Source: Conexibacter sp.
Lineage (GTDB): Bacteria; Actinomycetota; Thermoleophilia; Solirubrobacterales; Solirubrobacteraceae
NCBI GenBank assembly: GCA_025964295.1
Contig: JAOPZD010000025.1
Location: 1 to 34,702, forward strand
DNA: 34,702 nucleotides
Reading direction: 5' to 3'
Part shown: one piece after another, positions 23,809 to 30,834 of the stretch
Layout: each line of letters opens with the position of its first letter
How positions within the stretch are numbered: the stretch's first letter is position 1
Notes under the pieces: generated by a model
The model's database searches: none
The model's input: the letters and a program-made list of their open reading frames with translations, nothing else
Told to the model about the DNA's origin: nothing
Translations under genes and position numbers: made by a program

Positions 23809-24180
23809 CTACTCACTCACTCGCCGGGCGCTCGGACGTCGTCCATTCGCGGCCTTGCTGTCGTTCGGCGCATCGACTGCTTGGAGCTTGAGCCTGATTG
23901 TGTGCACGAACTGCTCCTCGACGGCTGAGTCCTTGGTGATGGCAAGCATCTTCAGATCGAGTGCCCCGCCGGAGGACGTGCGCGTGGTTAGGCAGACGCG
24001 CATTTCCAGTTCTAGTTCTGCGACCTCGAACAGAGGGAGGAGTCCTTGTGCCTCCCGCTGCAACTGCGCTTCGAGAAGTTGCTCTTGGACGTAACGAACG
24101 ACGTCGCCTGGGTGGACCTCGACTTCCGATGTCGCGGTCTTCGACGTCTTGGGATCTGGTCGATTCGCTCGTGAAGCCAT
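23809..24180 (-). CDS. Trypco2 (trypsin-co-occurring domain 2) family small protein
   Basis: In this 123-residue protein the segment from about 20 to 103 has the family pattern: VVRYVQEQLLEAQ helix, LPLFEVAELELEMRV strands, SGGALDLKMLAI, and HTIRLKLQAV at the end. Trypco domains are small non-enzymatic modules found next to trypsin-like proteases in bacterial conflict systems, and are thought to connect a sensor to an effector. Here the neighbour is an HExxH metallopeptidase instead, whose GTG start directly follows this gene's TAG stop, implying translational coupling. ATG 24180 begins the frame; another frame over the same DNA is a shadow. The C-terminal 20 residues are basic and disordered. 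Confidence 0.72.
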   Translation of the reverse strand: MASRANRPDPKTSKTATSEVEVHPGDVVRYVQEQLLEAQLQREAQGLLPLFEVAELELEMRVCLTTRTSSGGALDLKMLAITKDSAVEEQFVHTIRLKLQAVDAPNDSKAANGRRPSARRVSE

Positions 24181-24274
24181 TGATGAACACTATTGTCCGA
24201 CTGCGCGCCCGGGCGGACCGCTGACATCAAGCCGTAGCCGGTGCGTCAGCGTCGCCCCAGGAGCCGATGACGAG

Positions 24275-25720
24275 CTAGTCATCCTCTGTCTCCTCCTGAT
24301 CGCCCGTGAGCGCGAGCATCGGTCTCGAAGTTCGTGTGGGCAGAGACGCGACTCGTGGCGCCAGCACCACGAACGCTTGAACGAAGGCCTGCTGCGCAAG
24401 ATGCAGGTCAAGGCCCGTGGGGTCGGTTCCGGCGTGGACGAGATCTCCGCGCGCTGAATAGAGGGTCGCGAACGCCGCTTCATACTGGCTCCGGCCGTTG
24501 ACGCCGCGCAAGACCAGCGCCAGCCGTCGCTTCAGCCGCCTTGTCGCGCCGGCGCTGTAGGAGTCGGTCAGGATCATCTCGAACGCGGTGGAGAGGCTGA
24601 CCGCAGCAGACCAGCTTCGACCGTCGCCGTGAAACGACCGCAGGAAGTAAGAGAGCGCAGCAAACAAGCGGTCGTGGGTGCGCGTCTGTGCATTTCGACG
24701 CCGGCGCCACATGTGTGCGAGGTGTCCGTGATACACGAGGTCAACCGATCGGTCGATCTTCGCGACGGTCGCCCGTCGGCCCTTGAAGTTGGGATCGATC
24801 TCGATACTGAGATCGCTCAGCTCGACCACCCGGTGACGCCGAGACTGGATCGGCACGCAGTCACCTTCGAGTGAGCCGGTTTGCGCGGGGTTGTCGGCGA
24901 AGACGATGTAGTGGTGGATGTCCAGCGTCTCCCAGTTGTTCATGCTCGATGTGCTGAACAGCCGGCTCGTGCGGTCTGGATGGCCCGCTTGGAGGGTTGA
25001 GATCATCGCCAGTCGCGCGGTCGCAGCGCGTACGGCGCTCAGGACGACGGGTTCGGTGTCGAAGTACGACCCGCGCTGAGAGGTGAGCCGAAGAGCAAGC
25101 AACGGGTTGAATTCAAGCCACGGCGCGCGGCTGCGGCGCCAGTGTCGGATCAGCTCCGGGTCAATGGGCTTGCGCACGCCGAAGGCAATGCGCGTTCGGT
25201 CGATGAAGTCGATGGTGTGCTCGAGGACGTTTGTCTGCGGCGTCACCGCGACGCCCCGGTCCGGCTCGATGAATTGCGACTCGGCCTTCCGGTTACCGCG
25301 TAGGAGTCCCGCGCGAAGGATGCCAATCGAGTGCAATGGAAAGATGATCAGCCCGGGTCGTGTCACCCGCCGATCACGAAGGAACTCAAGGGTCGCGACC
25401 AGCGGGTCCGGCTCGTCCGGGTCCTTCAACGAAAAGAAGAGCAGCTGATCCAAGACTTCCGGCCCGAGGAAGATCTCGCGACGCCAGAGTTCTTCGAGGA
25501 CGGCATTGCGCACGGCGTCGAGGTTCGTGCCCAGCGCGACGGCCATCCTGTCTTCCTCGTATGCCGCCACTCCCAAGTCCTCTGGATGGGCGAAGGCATC
25601 GAGATCGGAACGATGCTGGATTAGGTAGTTGAGCGACTTCTCGACGGTCTGACGCTTCGCCCATTCCACCGCCTTCAGCTCGCGCGCCAGACGAGCGATG
25701 GAGGGCAGTCTCGGAGCCAT
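24275..25720 (-). CDS. Uncharacterised protein with C-terminal HEPN-like (ApeA/Swt1-type) domain
   Basis: The 481-residue protein has no recognised N-terminal domain. From about residue 350 a helical segment reads AAVSLSTAFEMILTD, RRLKRRLALVLRG and TLYSARGDLVHAG. The R424-x4-H429 pair sits in the LYxxRxxLVHxG context of ApeA-like HEPN domains, a fold whose R-x4-6-H residues cleave RNA in many toxins and antiviral proteins. Residues 1-340 could be a sensor or target-binding region; PLHSIG and the HHYIVFADNP segment are the most ordered-looking parts. It lies 91 nt after the HTH-ImmA gene and 94 nt before trypco2, in the same direction. The HEPN call is by pattern only. Confidence 0.6.
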   Translation of the reverse strand: MAPRLPSIARLARELKAVEWAKRQTVEKSLNYLIQHRSDLDAFAHPEDLGVAAYEEDRMAVALGTNLDAVRNAVLEELWRREIFLGPEVLDQLLFFSLKDPDEPDPLVATLEFLRDRRVTRPGLIIFPLHSIGILRAGLLRGNRKAESQFIEPDRGVAVTPQTNVLEHTIDFIDRTRIAFGVRKPIDPELIRHWRRSRAPWLEFNPLLALRLTSQRGSYFDTEPVVLSAVRAATARLAMISTLQAGHPDRTSRLFSTSSMNNWETLDIHHYIVFADNPAQTGSLEGDCVPIQSRRHRVVELSDLSIEIDPNFKGRRATVAKIDRSVDLVYHGHLAHMWRRRRNAQTRTHDRLFAALSYFLRSFHGDGRSWSAAVSLSTAFEMILTDSYSAGATRRLKRRLALVLRGVNGRSQYEAAFATLYSARGDLVHAGTDPTGLDLHLAQQAFVQAFVVLAPRVASLPTRTSRPMLALTGDQEETEDD

Positions 25721-25811
25721 CGCTGAAGCCTAACTGAGCGCGGTAGCCCACTCATCGCTACGTGAATGGATGTGACGGAGCGACGGTTGAAAAGTGCTTA
25801 GCCGGCGACCG

Positions 25812-26930
25812 TCAGTCGACCTGCAATCTCCGAGGCTCCGGCTGCCCGACGATGTCGTAGATGCGGTCGGTCGGTAGGCGAAGGTGGGATGCCAACTGCT
25901 CGACGCCAAAGCCGCGGTCCGCTTCGAGCAGATCGAGTGCTCGTGCAAGCAGCGTCGGCCTTTCCGGCGCCCCAAGATCGGCGGGTTCGTTCTTTCGCCA
26001 CCCTCGCTCCGACAGCGCGATCATGGCTCGCCGGTGAGCGGCAGGGGGCAACTTGCCGAGTGTCCTGGCGCGGTAGAGCAGGCTGCTGATCGAGACGCCC
26101 CAGGCCTGCTTCAACTCGAAGAGATCCGACCACTCGCCACCGCGTGGTGCGCGCGTGGGGAGATATGGACCTACTTCGTCCGCTGGGATTAGGAACGCGC
26201 CGGCAAGGGACTGTGCTTGATCTTCGAGCAGCTTGTTGCCGGGCTCGGGATCGTGGTGACAGACGAGATGTCCGAGTTCGTGTGCTGCGTCTGAGCGCGA
26301 TCGAGCAGCGTCCATCTTGCAGTCCCAGAGGATCACGATCGGGCGACCCCCGATCCACTGGGAGAACGCGTCGATCTTGTCTGTGTCTGCTCTTAGGCGC
26401 GCGACTATCACGCCATGAGCTTCGAGAAGGCGTACAACATGCGGGATCGGTCCGCGTCCCAGCCCCCAGGCATCGCGCAGTTCGGATGCTGCGTTTTCGA
26501 TGTCGTCGTTGCTGGCGTTCTCGGTCAGCTCCAGCGCCGGTAGATCTATGGCCGGAAGGGCGGCGTGCTGATCGATGGCGGCGAAGACCTCCCAGACCAG
26601 TTCTGCGCGGGCCGCTGCCTGCTCGCGTTCGTACTGGCGGGTGGAGCGCAGGCTGCGAAAGAACGCCGCGGACGAATCGGCTTGCTGGATCGGCCGGCCG
26701 TCGTGCATGAAGTACTCGGCCGGGTACCCCAGGGCCAGGGAGATGGCCGCGACGACCGCGGGGCGTGGCCGCGTTTGTCCCTGTTCGTACTGCGTGATGG
26801 CAGCTGGTGTGAGGCCGAGTTGTTCGGCGAGTTCGTTCTTCCGAAGGCCTGCCGTCTGGCGCGCGAGGCGTAGCCGTTCAGGATCGAAGAGGGTGGCGCT
26901 TGAACGGGCGGCGGCGTGCTCACTGCTCAT
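25812..26930 (-). CDS. HTH-type regulator with ImmA/IrrE metallopeptidase domain
   Basis: The 372-residue protein starts with an XRE-type helix-turn-helix (about residues 15-72: LRLARQTAGLRKNELAEQLGLT, then AAITQYEQGQTRP) and carries HELGH at 217-221 within SDAAHELGHLVCHH, the ImmA/IrrE zinc peptidase motif. Such proteins repress mobile elements or toxin loci and relieve repression by cleavage. As first gene of the co-directional island set it is probably the regulator of the system and perhaps of mobility. ATG 26930 is chosen; the TTG at 26963 would add a non-domain tail. Two TTTGGAAG repeats lie just upstream and could be its operator. Confidence 0.88.
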   Translation of the reverse strand: MSSEHAAARSSATLFDPERLRLARQTAGLRKNELAEQLGLTPAAITQYEQGQTRPRPAVVAAISLALGYPAEYFMHDGRPIQQADSSAAFFRSLRSTRQYEREQAAARAELVWEVFAAIDQHAALPAIDLPALELTENASNDDIENAASELRDAWGLGRGPIPHVVRLLEAHGVIVARLRADTDKIDAFSQWIGGRPIVILWDCKMDAARSRSDAAHELGHLVCHHDPEPGNKLLEDQAQSLAGAFLIPADEVGPYLPTRAPRGGEWSDLFELKQAWGVSISSLLYRARTLGKLPPAAHRRAMIALSERGWRKNEPADLGAPERPTLLARALDLLEADRGFGVEQLASHLRLPTDRIYDIVGQPEPRRLQVD

Positions 26931-26956
26931 CGCGCTTGGGCTCAAAGGCCGCGATA

Positions 26957-26974
26957 CTTCCAAATCGCTTCCAA
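26957..26974 (-). repeat. Direct repeat TTTGGAAG x2 upstream of the island regulator
   Basis: On the minus strand TTTGGAAG occurs twice, 11 bp apart (one helical turn), about 30 nt upstream of ATG 26930. The spacing fits an operator for the HTH protein or a recombinase arm site. Confidence 0.45.
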
Positions 26975-27017
26975 ACGCCCGTGTCGGTCCGACTCAGAAG
27001 AGGCGCCGAAACGACGA

Positions 27018-27039
27018 AAGCCCCGCGGTTGCGGGGCTT
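27018..27039 (-). terminator. Terminator hairpin of tRNA-Val
   Basis: AAGCCCCGC (27018-27026) pairs perfectly with GCGGGGCTT (27031-27039) around a 4-base loop. On the minus strand the stem is followed by TTTCG. It lies 9 nt past the tRNA 3' end. Confidence 0.7.
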
Positions 27040-27045
27040 CCGGAT

Positions 27046-27090
27046 GATGGGCGCGGCGGGTTTCGAACCTGCGACCTCTCGCGTGTGAAG
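27046..27090 (-). repeat. Right attachment site: 45-bp direct repeat within tRNA-Val
   Basis: This is identical to 21988-22032. It covers the 3' part of the intact tRNA from the anticodon loop onward plus two bases beyond the 3' end, so integration restored the tRNA. Confidence 0.82.
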
Positions 27091-27119
27091 CGAGCGCTCT
27101 CCCACTGAGCTACGCGCCC
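27048..27119 (-). tRNA. tRNA-Val (anticodon CAC)
   Basis: A 72-nt cloverleaf reads on the minus strand: acceptor GGGCGCG pairs with CGCGCCC, D stem GCTC with GAGC, anticodon stem CTCGC with GCGAG around the loop TTCACAC (anticodon CAC, codon GUG), T loop TTCGAAA, discriminator A. CCA is not encoded. The T stem has one A-C mismatch (GCAGG against CCCGC); the orphan fragment at the left island end has the same one. Confidence 0.95.
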
Positions 27120-27189
27120 TCAGGGTCGGCAGAGGATATCGAGGGTCGGGGTCCGGCGGAGGTGTCAGGGCAACGCTCCCACCCGGAGC

Positions 27190-27195
27190 TAGGCT
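27190..27195 (+). promoter_or_regulatory. -10 box of the hydroquinone-reductase-like gene
   Basis: TAGGCT lies 7 nt before ATG 27203 and there is no Shine-Dalgarno site, which fits a leaderless transcript. The same TAGGCT-N7-ATG layout precedes the M20 peptidase. Confidence 0.5.
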
Positions 27196-27202
27196 GGGTC
27201 GC

Positions 27203-28126
27203 ATGTCCAGCGCCACGCCGCAGTTCTCGAAGGAGAGCGACACAGGGGGTCGGTTCGTCCGGCAGGACAGCCGGTTCCGGGAGGTCGTGGAGGAGCGGCC
27301 GGAGGCGGGGCGCTACCACCTGTACGTGTCGCTGGCGTGTCCCTGGGCGTCGCGCGCGGTGATCGTCCGCCAGCTCAAGGGCTTGGAGGACGTCTTGCCG
27401 ATGACGGTCGTCGACCCGGTCCGCGACGACCGCGGCTGGCGCTTCGCCGACGACGAGCCCGATCCCGTCAACGGCTTCACCTTCCTGCAGGAGGCCTACG
27501 AGCTCACGCAGCCCGGGTTCGACGATCGCGTCACGGTGCCGGTCCTCTTCGACACGCAGGCCAACCGGATCGTCAACAACGAGAGCTCGGAGATCGTCCG
27601 GATGCTCAACGCATGGTCGCCGACTGGTCCGGACCTGTACCCGCCGGACCTGCGGACCGCGATCGACGACGTCAACGAGCGCGTCTACAACTCGGTCAAC
27701 AACGGCGTCTACCGCGCCGGCTTCGCGACGTCGCAGGCCGCCTACGAGGAGGCGTTCGACGAGCTGTTCGCGTCGCTCGACTGGCTCGACGACCGCCTCG
27801 CGACGCGCCGCTACCTGCTCGGCGACGAGATCACCGAGGCCGACTGGCGCCTGCTCGTCACGGTCGTGCGCTTCGACGCCGTCTACGTCGGCCACTTCAA
27901 GTGCAACCTGCGCCGGATCGCCGACTACGACCATCTCTCCGGCTACCTGCGCGACCTCTACCAGGAGCCCGGGATCGCCGACACGGTCGACCTCGACCAG
28001 ATCAAGCGCCACTACTACATGACGCATCCGCAGCTCAACCCGACGCGGATCGTCCCCAAGGGCCCCGAGCAGGACCTCTGGGCGGCGCACGACCGCGAGC
28101 GCCTGGACCGGCGCCGCGCCGCCTAG
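27203..28126 (+). CDS. Glutathionyl-hydroquinone reductase-like protein (YqjG/ECM4 family, GST omega-type)
   Basis: The 307-residue protein has the family signature SLACPWASRA with catalytic Cys46 in CPWA, the GFTFLQEAY and VPVLFDTQANRIVNNESSEI blocks (thioredoxin-like domain, SNE motif) and a C-terminal helical GST domain with YNSVNNGVYRAGFA. The length is normal for the family. Characterised members reduce glutathionyl-hydroquinones. Actinobacteria mostly use mycothiol or other thiols, so the natural thiol here is uncertain. It stands alone next to the tRNA and has its own -10 box. Confidence 0.93.
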   Translation: MSSATPQFSKESDTGGRFVRQDSRFREVVEERPEAGRYHLYVSLACPWASRAVIVRQLKGLEDVLPMTVVDPVRDDRGWRFADDEPDPVNGFTFLQEAYELTQPGFDDRVTVPVLFDTQANRIVNNESSEIVRMLNAWSPTGPDLYPPDLRTAIDDVNERVYNSVNNGVYRAGFATSQAAYEEAFDELFASLDWLDDRLATRRYLLGDEITEADWRLLVTVVRFDAVYVGHFKCNLRRIADYDHLSGYLRDLYQEPGIADTVDLDQIKRHYYMTHPQLNPTRIVPKGPEQDLWAAHDRERLDRRRAA

Positions 28127-28248
28127 GGGCGCGCGGTCGCGATCGCCGCGACGACCTTCAAGAGCGACGACGACAGCGACGGGCCGACGTAGACGTTGCC
28201 GCCCGGCGCGGTACTGGTGCGGACGGACGATGCGGGAGTCGCGGACAT
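28123..28248 (-). CDS. Possible small hypothetical protein (41 aa)
   Basis: A 41-codon frame starts at ATG 28248 and ends in TAG, overlapping the end of the preceding plus-strand gene by four bases. The product is serine/alanine/valine-rich, with a hydrophobic stretch LLKVVAAIATA near the end. The only support is a TACTGT box five bases before the ATG, the same geometry as the leaderless promoters of the LuxR giants. It has no recognised family and may be chance. Confidence 0.3.
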   Translation of the reverse strand: MSATPASSVRTSTAPGGNVYVGPSLSSSLLKVVAAIATARP

Positions 28249-28332
28249 GGCCGACAGTATTCCTGACGGGGGCGTCATCTTGTGTCGCTCCGGTCACAGA
28301 CCCTCCAAAGGTCGGGGACGGCCCTCCACCGC

Positions 28333-28338
28333 TAGACT
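28333..28338 (+). promoter_or_regulatory. -10 box of SRP RNA gene
   Basis: TAGACT lies 7 nt before the predicted 5' end of the SRP RNA at 28346. No clear -35 box is seen at the expected distance. Confidence 0.5.
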
Positions 28339-28345
28339 TCGTCGC

Positions 28346-28620
28346 GGACCGTGCTAGGCGGGGAGGTAGCGGTGCCCTGTCGCTCGCAATCCGCTCTAGC
28401 GAGGCCGAATCCCCGAGTGAGGGGTGTGGCCAACGGGGTCTGCGCGCCGTGGCGGCGCTGATGGCCCGGGTCCCGCGCGGCGTCGGCTCGTGAACCAGGT
28501 CAGGTCCGGAAGGAAGCAGCCTTAAGCGATCACCGGCGGGCGCTGCGGGAGCTCCCGGTGCCGGAGCCGCCCTCCGGCGTGGCGCTCGGGGACCACACCA
28601 CAAGCTCGGGTGCACGGTCC
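28346..28620 (+). ncRNA. ffs: Signal recognition particle RNA, large bacterial type with Alu domain
   Basis: The hallmark apical helix-8 sequence (GGTCAGGTCCGGAAGGAAGC) is at about 28498-28520. Upstream is the Alu-domain 5' part (TGCTAGGCGGGGAGGTAGCGG), like the 6S-type SRP RNA of Bacillus rather than the short 4.5S form. Ends are set by pairing of GGACCGTGC (28346-28354) with GCACGGTCC (28612-28620), giving about 275 nt. It assembles with Ffh to target membrane and secreted proteins. Confidence 0.95.
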
Positions 28621-28636
28621 ACTCATCTGCAGCGAC

Positions 28637-28668
28637 GAAGGCCCCGCCGGGATCCCGGCGGGGCCTTC
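28637..28668 (+). terminator. Rho-independent terminator after SRP RNA
   Basis: A perfect 32-bp palindrome, GAAGGCCCCGCCGGG and its complement around AT, is followed by GCTGTTT. It can also stop the convergent MFS transcript, which ends 60 nt away. Confidence 0.85.
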
Positions 28669-28727
28669 GCTGTTTCGTGACGCCATGATGAGCTCAGGTT
28701 GGGGGACAGTCCCCCAACGTGCGCCGG

Positions 28728-30167
28728 TCAGGCCGCCTCGGCCAGCGCGCCCGCGGCCGCCTCACCCGCGGCCTCGGCCGCGCCGCGCCCCGGGATCAGC
28801 AGCGCCAGCACCGCGCCGACGCCGAGCACCGCCGCGCCGATCGGCAGCGCCGCCGTCATGCCGTCCACGTAGGCCTGCGGCGACTCGTAGCCGCCGTGGG
28901 CGGTGAACACCGACGCCAGCACCGCGACGCCCAGGACGCCGCCGAGCTCGCGGATCGCGTTCGTCGCGCCCGAGGCCTGGCCGGCCTCCTCCGGGCGCAC
29001 CGAGCCGAGGACCGCGTTGGCGGCCGGCGCGAAGACCAGCGCCATCCCGGTCCCGGCCAGGATGAACGGCACGAGCAGCGCGGAGTACGCGACGTCCGGC
29101 GTCGTCACCGTGGCCAGCCAGCCGATCGCGATCGCCTGCAGCGCCAGCCCGGAGGCCATCAGCGGCCGCGCCCCGATCCGATCGCTGAGCAGCCCCGCGA
29201 CCGGCGCGACGAACATCGGCATGATCGTCCACGGCAGCACGCGCAGCCCGGACTGCAGCGGCGAGAGCCCCTGCGTCGTCTGGAAGAACTGCGACAGCAG
29301 GAAGATCGAGCCGAAGACGCCGAAGAACATCGCCAGCGACGTCCCGTTGGTCGCGCTGAACGCCCGCGAGCGGAAGAACCGCAGCGGCAGCATCGGCGCC
29401 GGGGCGCGGTGCTCCCACGCCACGAAGGCCACCAACAACGCCAGCCCGGCGCCGATCGAGCCGACGATCGTCGCCGACGTCCAGCCCAGCGCCTCGCCGC
29501 GCACGATGCCGTAGACGACGCCCAGCAGGCCGAGGCCGGCGAGGCCGATGCCCGGCAGGTCCAGGCGGTTGGCCGGGCCGCGCGACTCGGCCAGGAAGCG
29601 GGCGCTCAGCGGCACCAGCGCCGCGCCGATCGGGACGTTGAGCCAGAAGATCCAGTGCCACGAGATGCCGTCGACGACGGCGCCGCCGACCACCGGGCCC
29701 AGCGCGACGCCGAGGCCGGAGATCCCCGACCACGCGCCTAGCGCCAGCCCGCGCTTCTGGACCGGGACGGCCTCGGAGAGCAGCGTCAGCGTGAGCGGCA
29801 GGACGATCGCCGCGCCGATGCCCTGCGCGGCCCGCGCGGCCACGAGCGCACCCGTGGTCGGCGCGAGCGCTGCGGCGGCGCTGGACGCCGTGAACAGCGT
29901 GATGCCGAGGCCGAACATCCGCCGGCGGCCGAAGCGGTCGCCGAGGGCGGCGCCGGTGAGCAGCAGGACGGCGAACGCCAAGGTGTAGGCGTTGACCGTC
30001 CACTCGAGGGACTCGAGCGAGGCGCCGAGGTCGACGCGGATCGTCGGCAGCGCGGTGCTGACGACGAGGTTGTCCAGCGTGACCATGAACAACGCGATGC
30101 TGACGATCGCGAACGTCCAGCCGGCGCGGGGTCGGCGGGACGGCGCTGCGGGGGAGAGGGTCGTCAT
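28728..30167 (-). CDS. MFS drug transporter, DHA2 (EmrB/QacA) family
   Basis: The 479-residue polytopic protein has VTLDNLVVSTALPTI in helix 1, the GAALGDRFGRRRMFG loop motif, the RAAQGIGAAIVLPLTLTLLS segment and WHWIFWLNVPIG, all DHA2 hallmarks. It should export drugs or toxic metabolites using the proton gradient. ATG 30167 has an excellent AGGAGG Shine-Dalgarno site five bases upstream; the frame continues far upstream only as an overlap of the TetR gene in another frame. A 16-bp palindrome at 30192-30207 sits in its promoter region, and the TetR gene is directly upstream in the same direction, so it is the likely target of that repressor. Confidence 0.92.
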   Translation of the reverse strand: MTTLSPAAPSRRPRAGWTFAIVSIALFMVTLDNLVVSTALPTIRVDLGASLESLEWTVNAYTLAFAVLLLTGAALGDRFGRRRMFGLGITLFTASSAAAALAPTTGALVAARAAQGIGAAIVLPLTLTLLSEAVPVQKRGLALGAWSGISGLGVALGPVVGGAVVDGISWHWIFWLNVPIGAALVPLSARFLAESRGPANRLDLPGIGLAGLGLLGVVYGIVRGEALGWTSATIVGSIGAGLALLVAFVAWEHRAPAPMLPLRFFRSRAFSATNGTSLAMFFGVFGSIFLLSQFFQTTQGLSPLQSGLRVLPWTIMPMFVAPVAGLLSDRIGARPLMASGLALQAIAIGWLATVTTPDVAYSALLVPFILAGTGMALVFAPAANAVLGSVRPEEAGQASGATNAIRELGGVLGVAVLASVFTAHGGYESPQAYVDGMTAALPIGAAVLGVGAVLALLIPGRGAAEAAGEAAAGALAEAA

Positions 30168-30191
30168 CTCGGCCTCCTGGACCGTGAGGGA

Positions 30192-30207
30192 GAGTGAGCG
30201 CTCACTC
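30192..30207 (-). promoter_or_regulatory. TetR-type operator before the MFS pump
   Basis: GAGTGAGCGCTCACTC is a perfect 16-bp palindrome, 25 nt upstream of the MFS start. Its TGAG/CTCA half-sites recur in the inverted repeat before the tetR-like gene. Confidence 0.75.
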
Positions 30208-30238
30208 ACTCGATGGGCAAAAAAGGGGGAGCGGGCCA

Positions 30239-30799
30239 TCAGCAGACGCGCAGGGTCTGGGCCCACGGGCCGTGGTCGTCGGTCGCGCCGATGGCGGCCA
30301 TGACGTTGAGCAGCATGCCGGTGGCGAAGAACCCGTGGATCTCCTCGGCCGACAGCTCGGTCTCGCGGCCGATCAAGTCGTACAACTCGGCGAAGAACGC
30401 GCGCGACACCTCGGCGACCTCGGGCATCGACGCCGCGGCCGCGAACTGGTGGATCTGTGTCATCAGCATCGAACGGTCCTCGAGCAGCGCGCCGTAGGCC
30501 TCGCCCATGACCTCCTTCGGCGGCTCGCCGGTGGCGCGCGCCTGGGCGGCGGCCTTGACGAACGTCTCCTTGATGCGCTGGTTCGAGCGCTCCACGACCG
30601 CGAGGACGAGGTCCGTCTTGGTGGGGAAGAGGCGGAAGAGGTAGGCCTGCGAGATCCCGGCCGCCTTGGCCACGTCCGTCGTCGGCGTGCCCAGGAAGCC
30701 CTTCTCGGCGAAGACCGACATGCCGGCCTCGAGCACGGCCTCGCGCCGCTCCTCGGCGGTCGAGAGGGTGCGCTTGGCGGGGGAGGCGGTGGGCGTCAT
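30239..30799 (-). CDS. TetR-family transcriptional repressor
   Basis: The 186-residue protein has a TetR N-terminal DNA-binding domain (about residues 10-60: RREAVLEAGMSVFAEKGFLGT, then DVAKAAGISQAYLFRLFPTK) and a helical ligand-binding domain. ATG 30799 is chosen because it precedes the domain at normal distance; GTG 30817 lies within the inverted repeat. It is followed after 71 nt by the MFS gene. Palindromes with shared half-sites before both genes point to autorepression and control of the pump, relieved by an unknown drug-like ligand. Confidence 0.92.
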   Translation of the reverse strand: MTPTASPAKRTLSTAEERREAVLEAGMSVFAEKGFLGTPTTDVAKAAGISQAYLFRLFPTKTDLVLAVVERSNQRIKETFVKAAAQARATGEPPKEVMGEAYGALLEDRSMLMTQIHQFAAAASMPEVAEVSRAFFAELYDLIGRETELSAEEIHGFFATGMLLNVMAAIGATDDHGPWAQTLRVC

Positions 30800-30802
30800 G
30801 CA

Positions 30803-30828
30803 GGTGTGAGTATGCACTCACTCACACC
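30803..30828 (-). promoter_or_regulatory. TetR-type operator before the repressor gene
   Basis: GGTGTGAGT (30803-30811) and ACTCACACC (30820-30828) form a perfect 9-bp inverted repeat with an 8-nt spacer. An inner TGAGT-ATGC-ACTCA repeat resembles the operator of the pump. Confidence 0.7.
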
Positions 30829-30834
30829 TGGCTG

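Larger units (their letters stand above)
22033..27045. mobile_element. tRNA-Val integrated genomic island without visible integrase
   Basis: About 5.0 kb between the two 45-bp repeats has visibly lower GC and less biased third positions than the flanks. It carries four functional units, all on the minus strand: HTH-ImmA regulator, HEPN-like protein, trypco2 protein and a split HExxH metallopeptidase. No tyrosine or serine recombinase was found, so the island is either decayed or mobilised in trans. The left 215 nt (22033-22247) and right 115 nt hold no gene but contain paired TTGGAA motifs. Confidence 0.75.

Noticed and set aside
23813..24190. Alternative frame over the trypco2 gene
   Set aside because: It is arginine-rich, without family pattern, and would not abut the metallopeptidase start.
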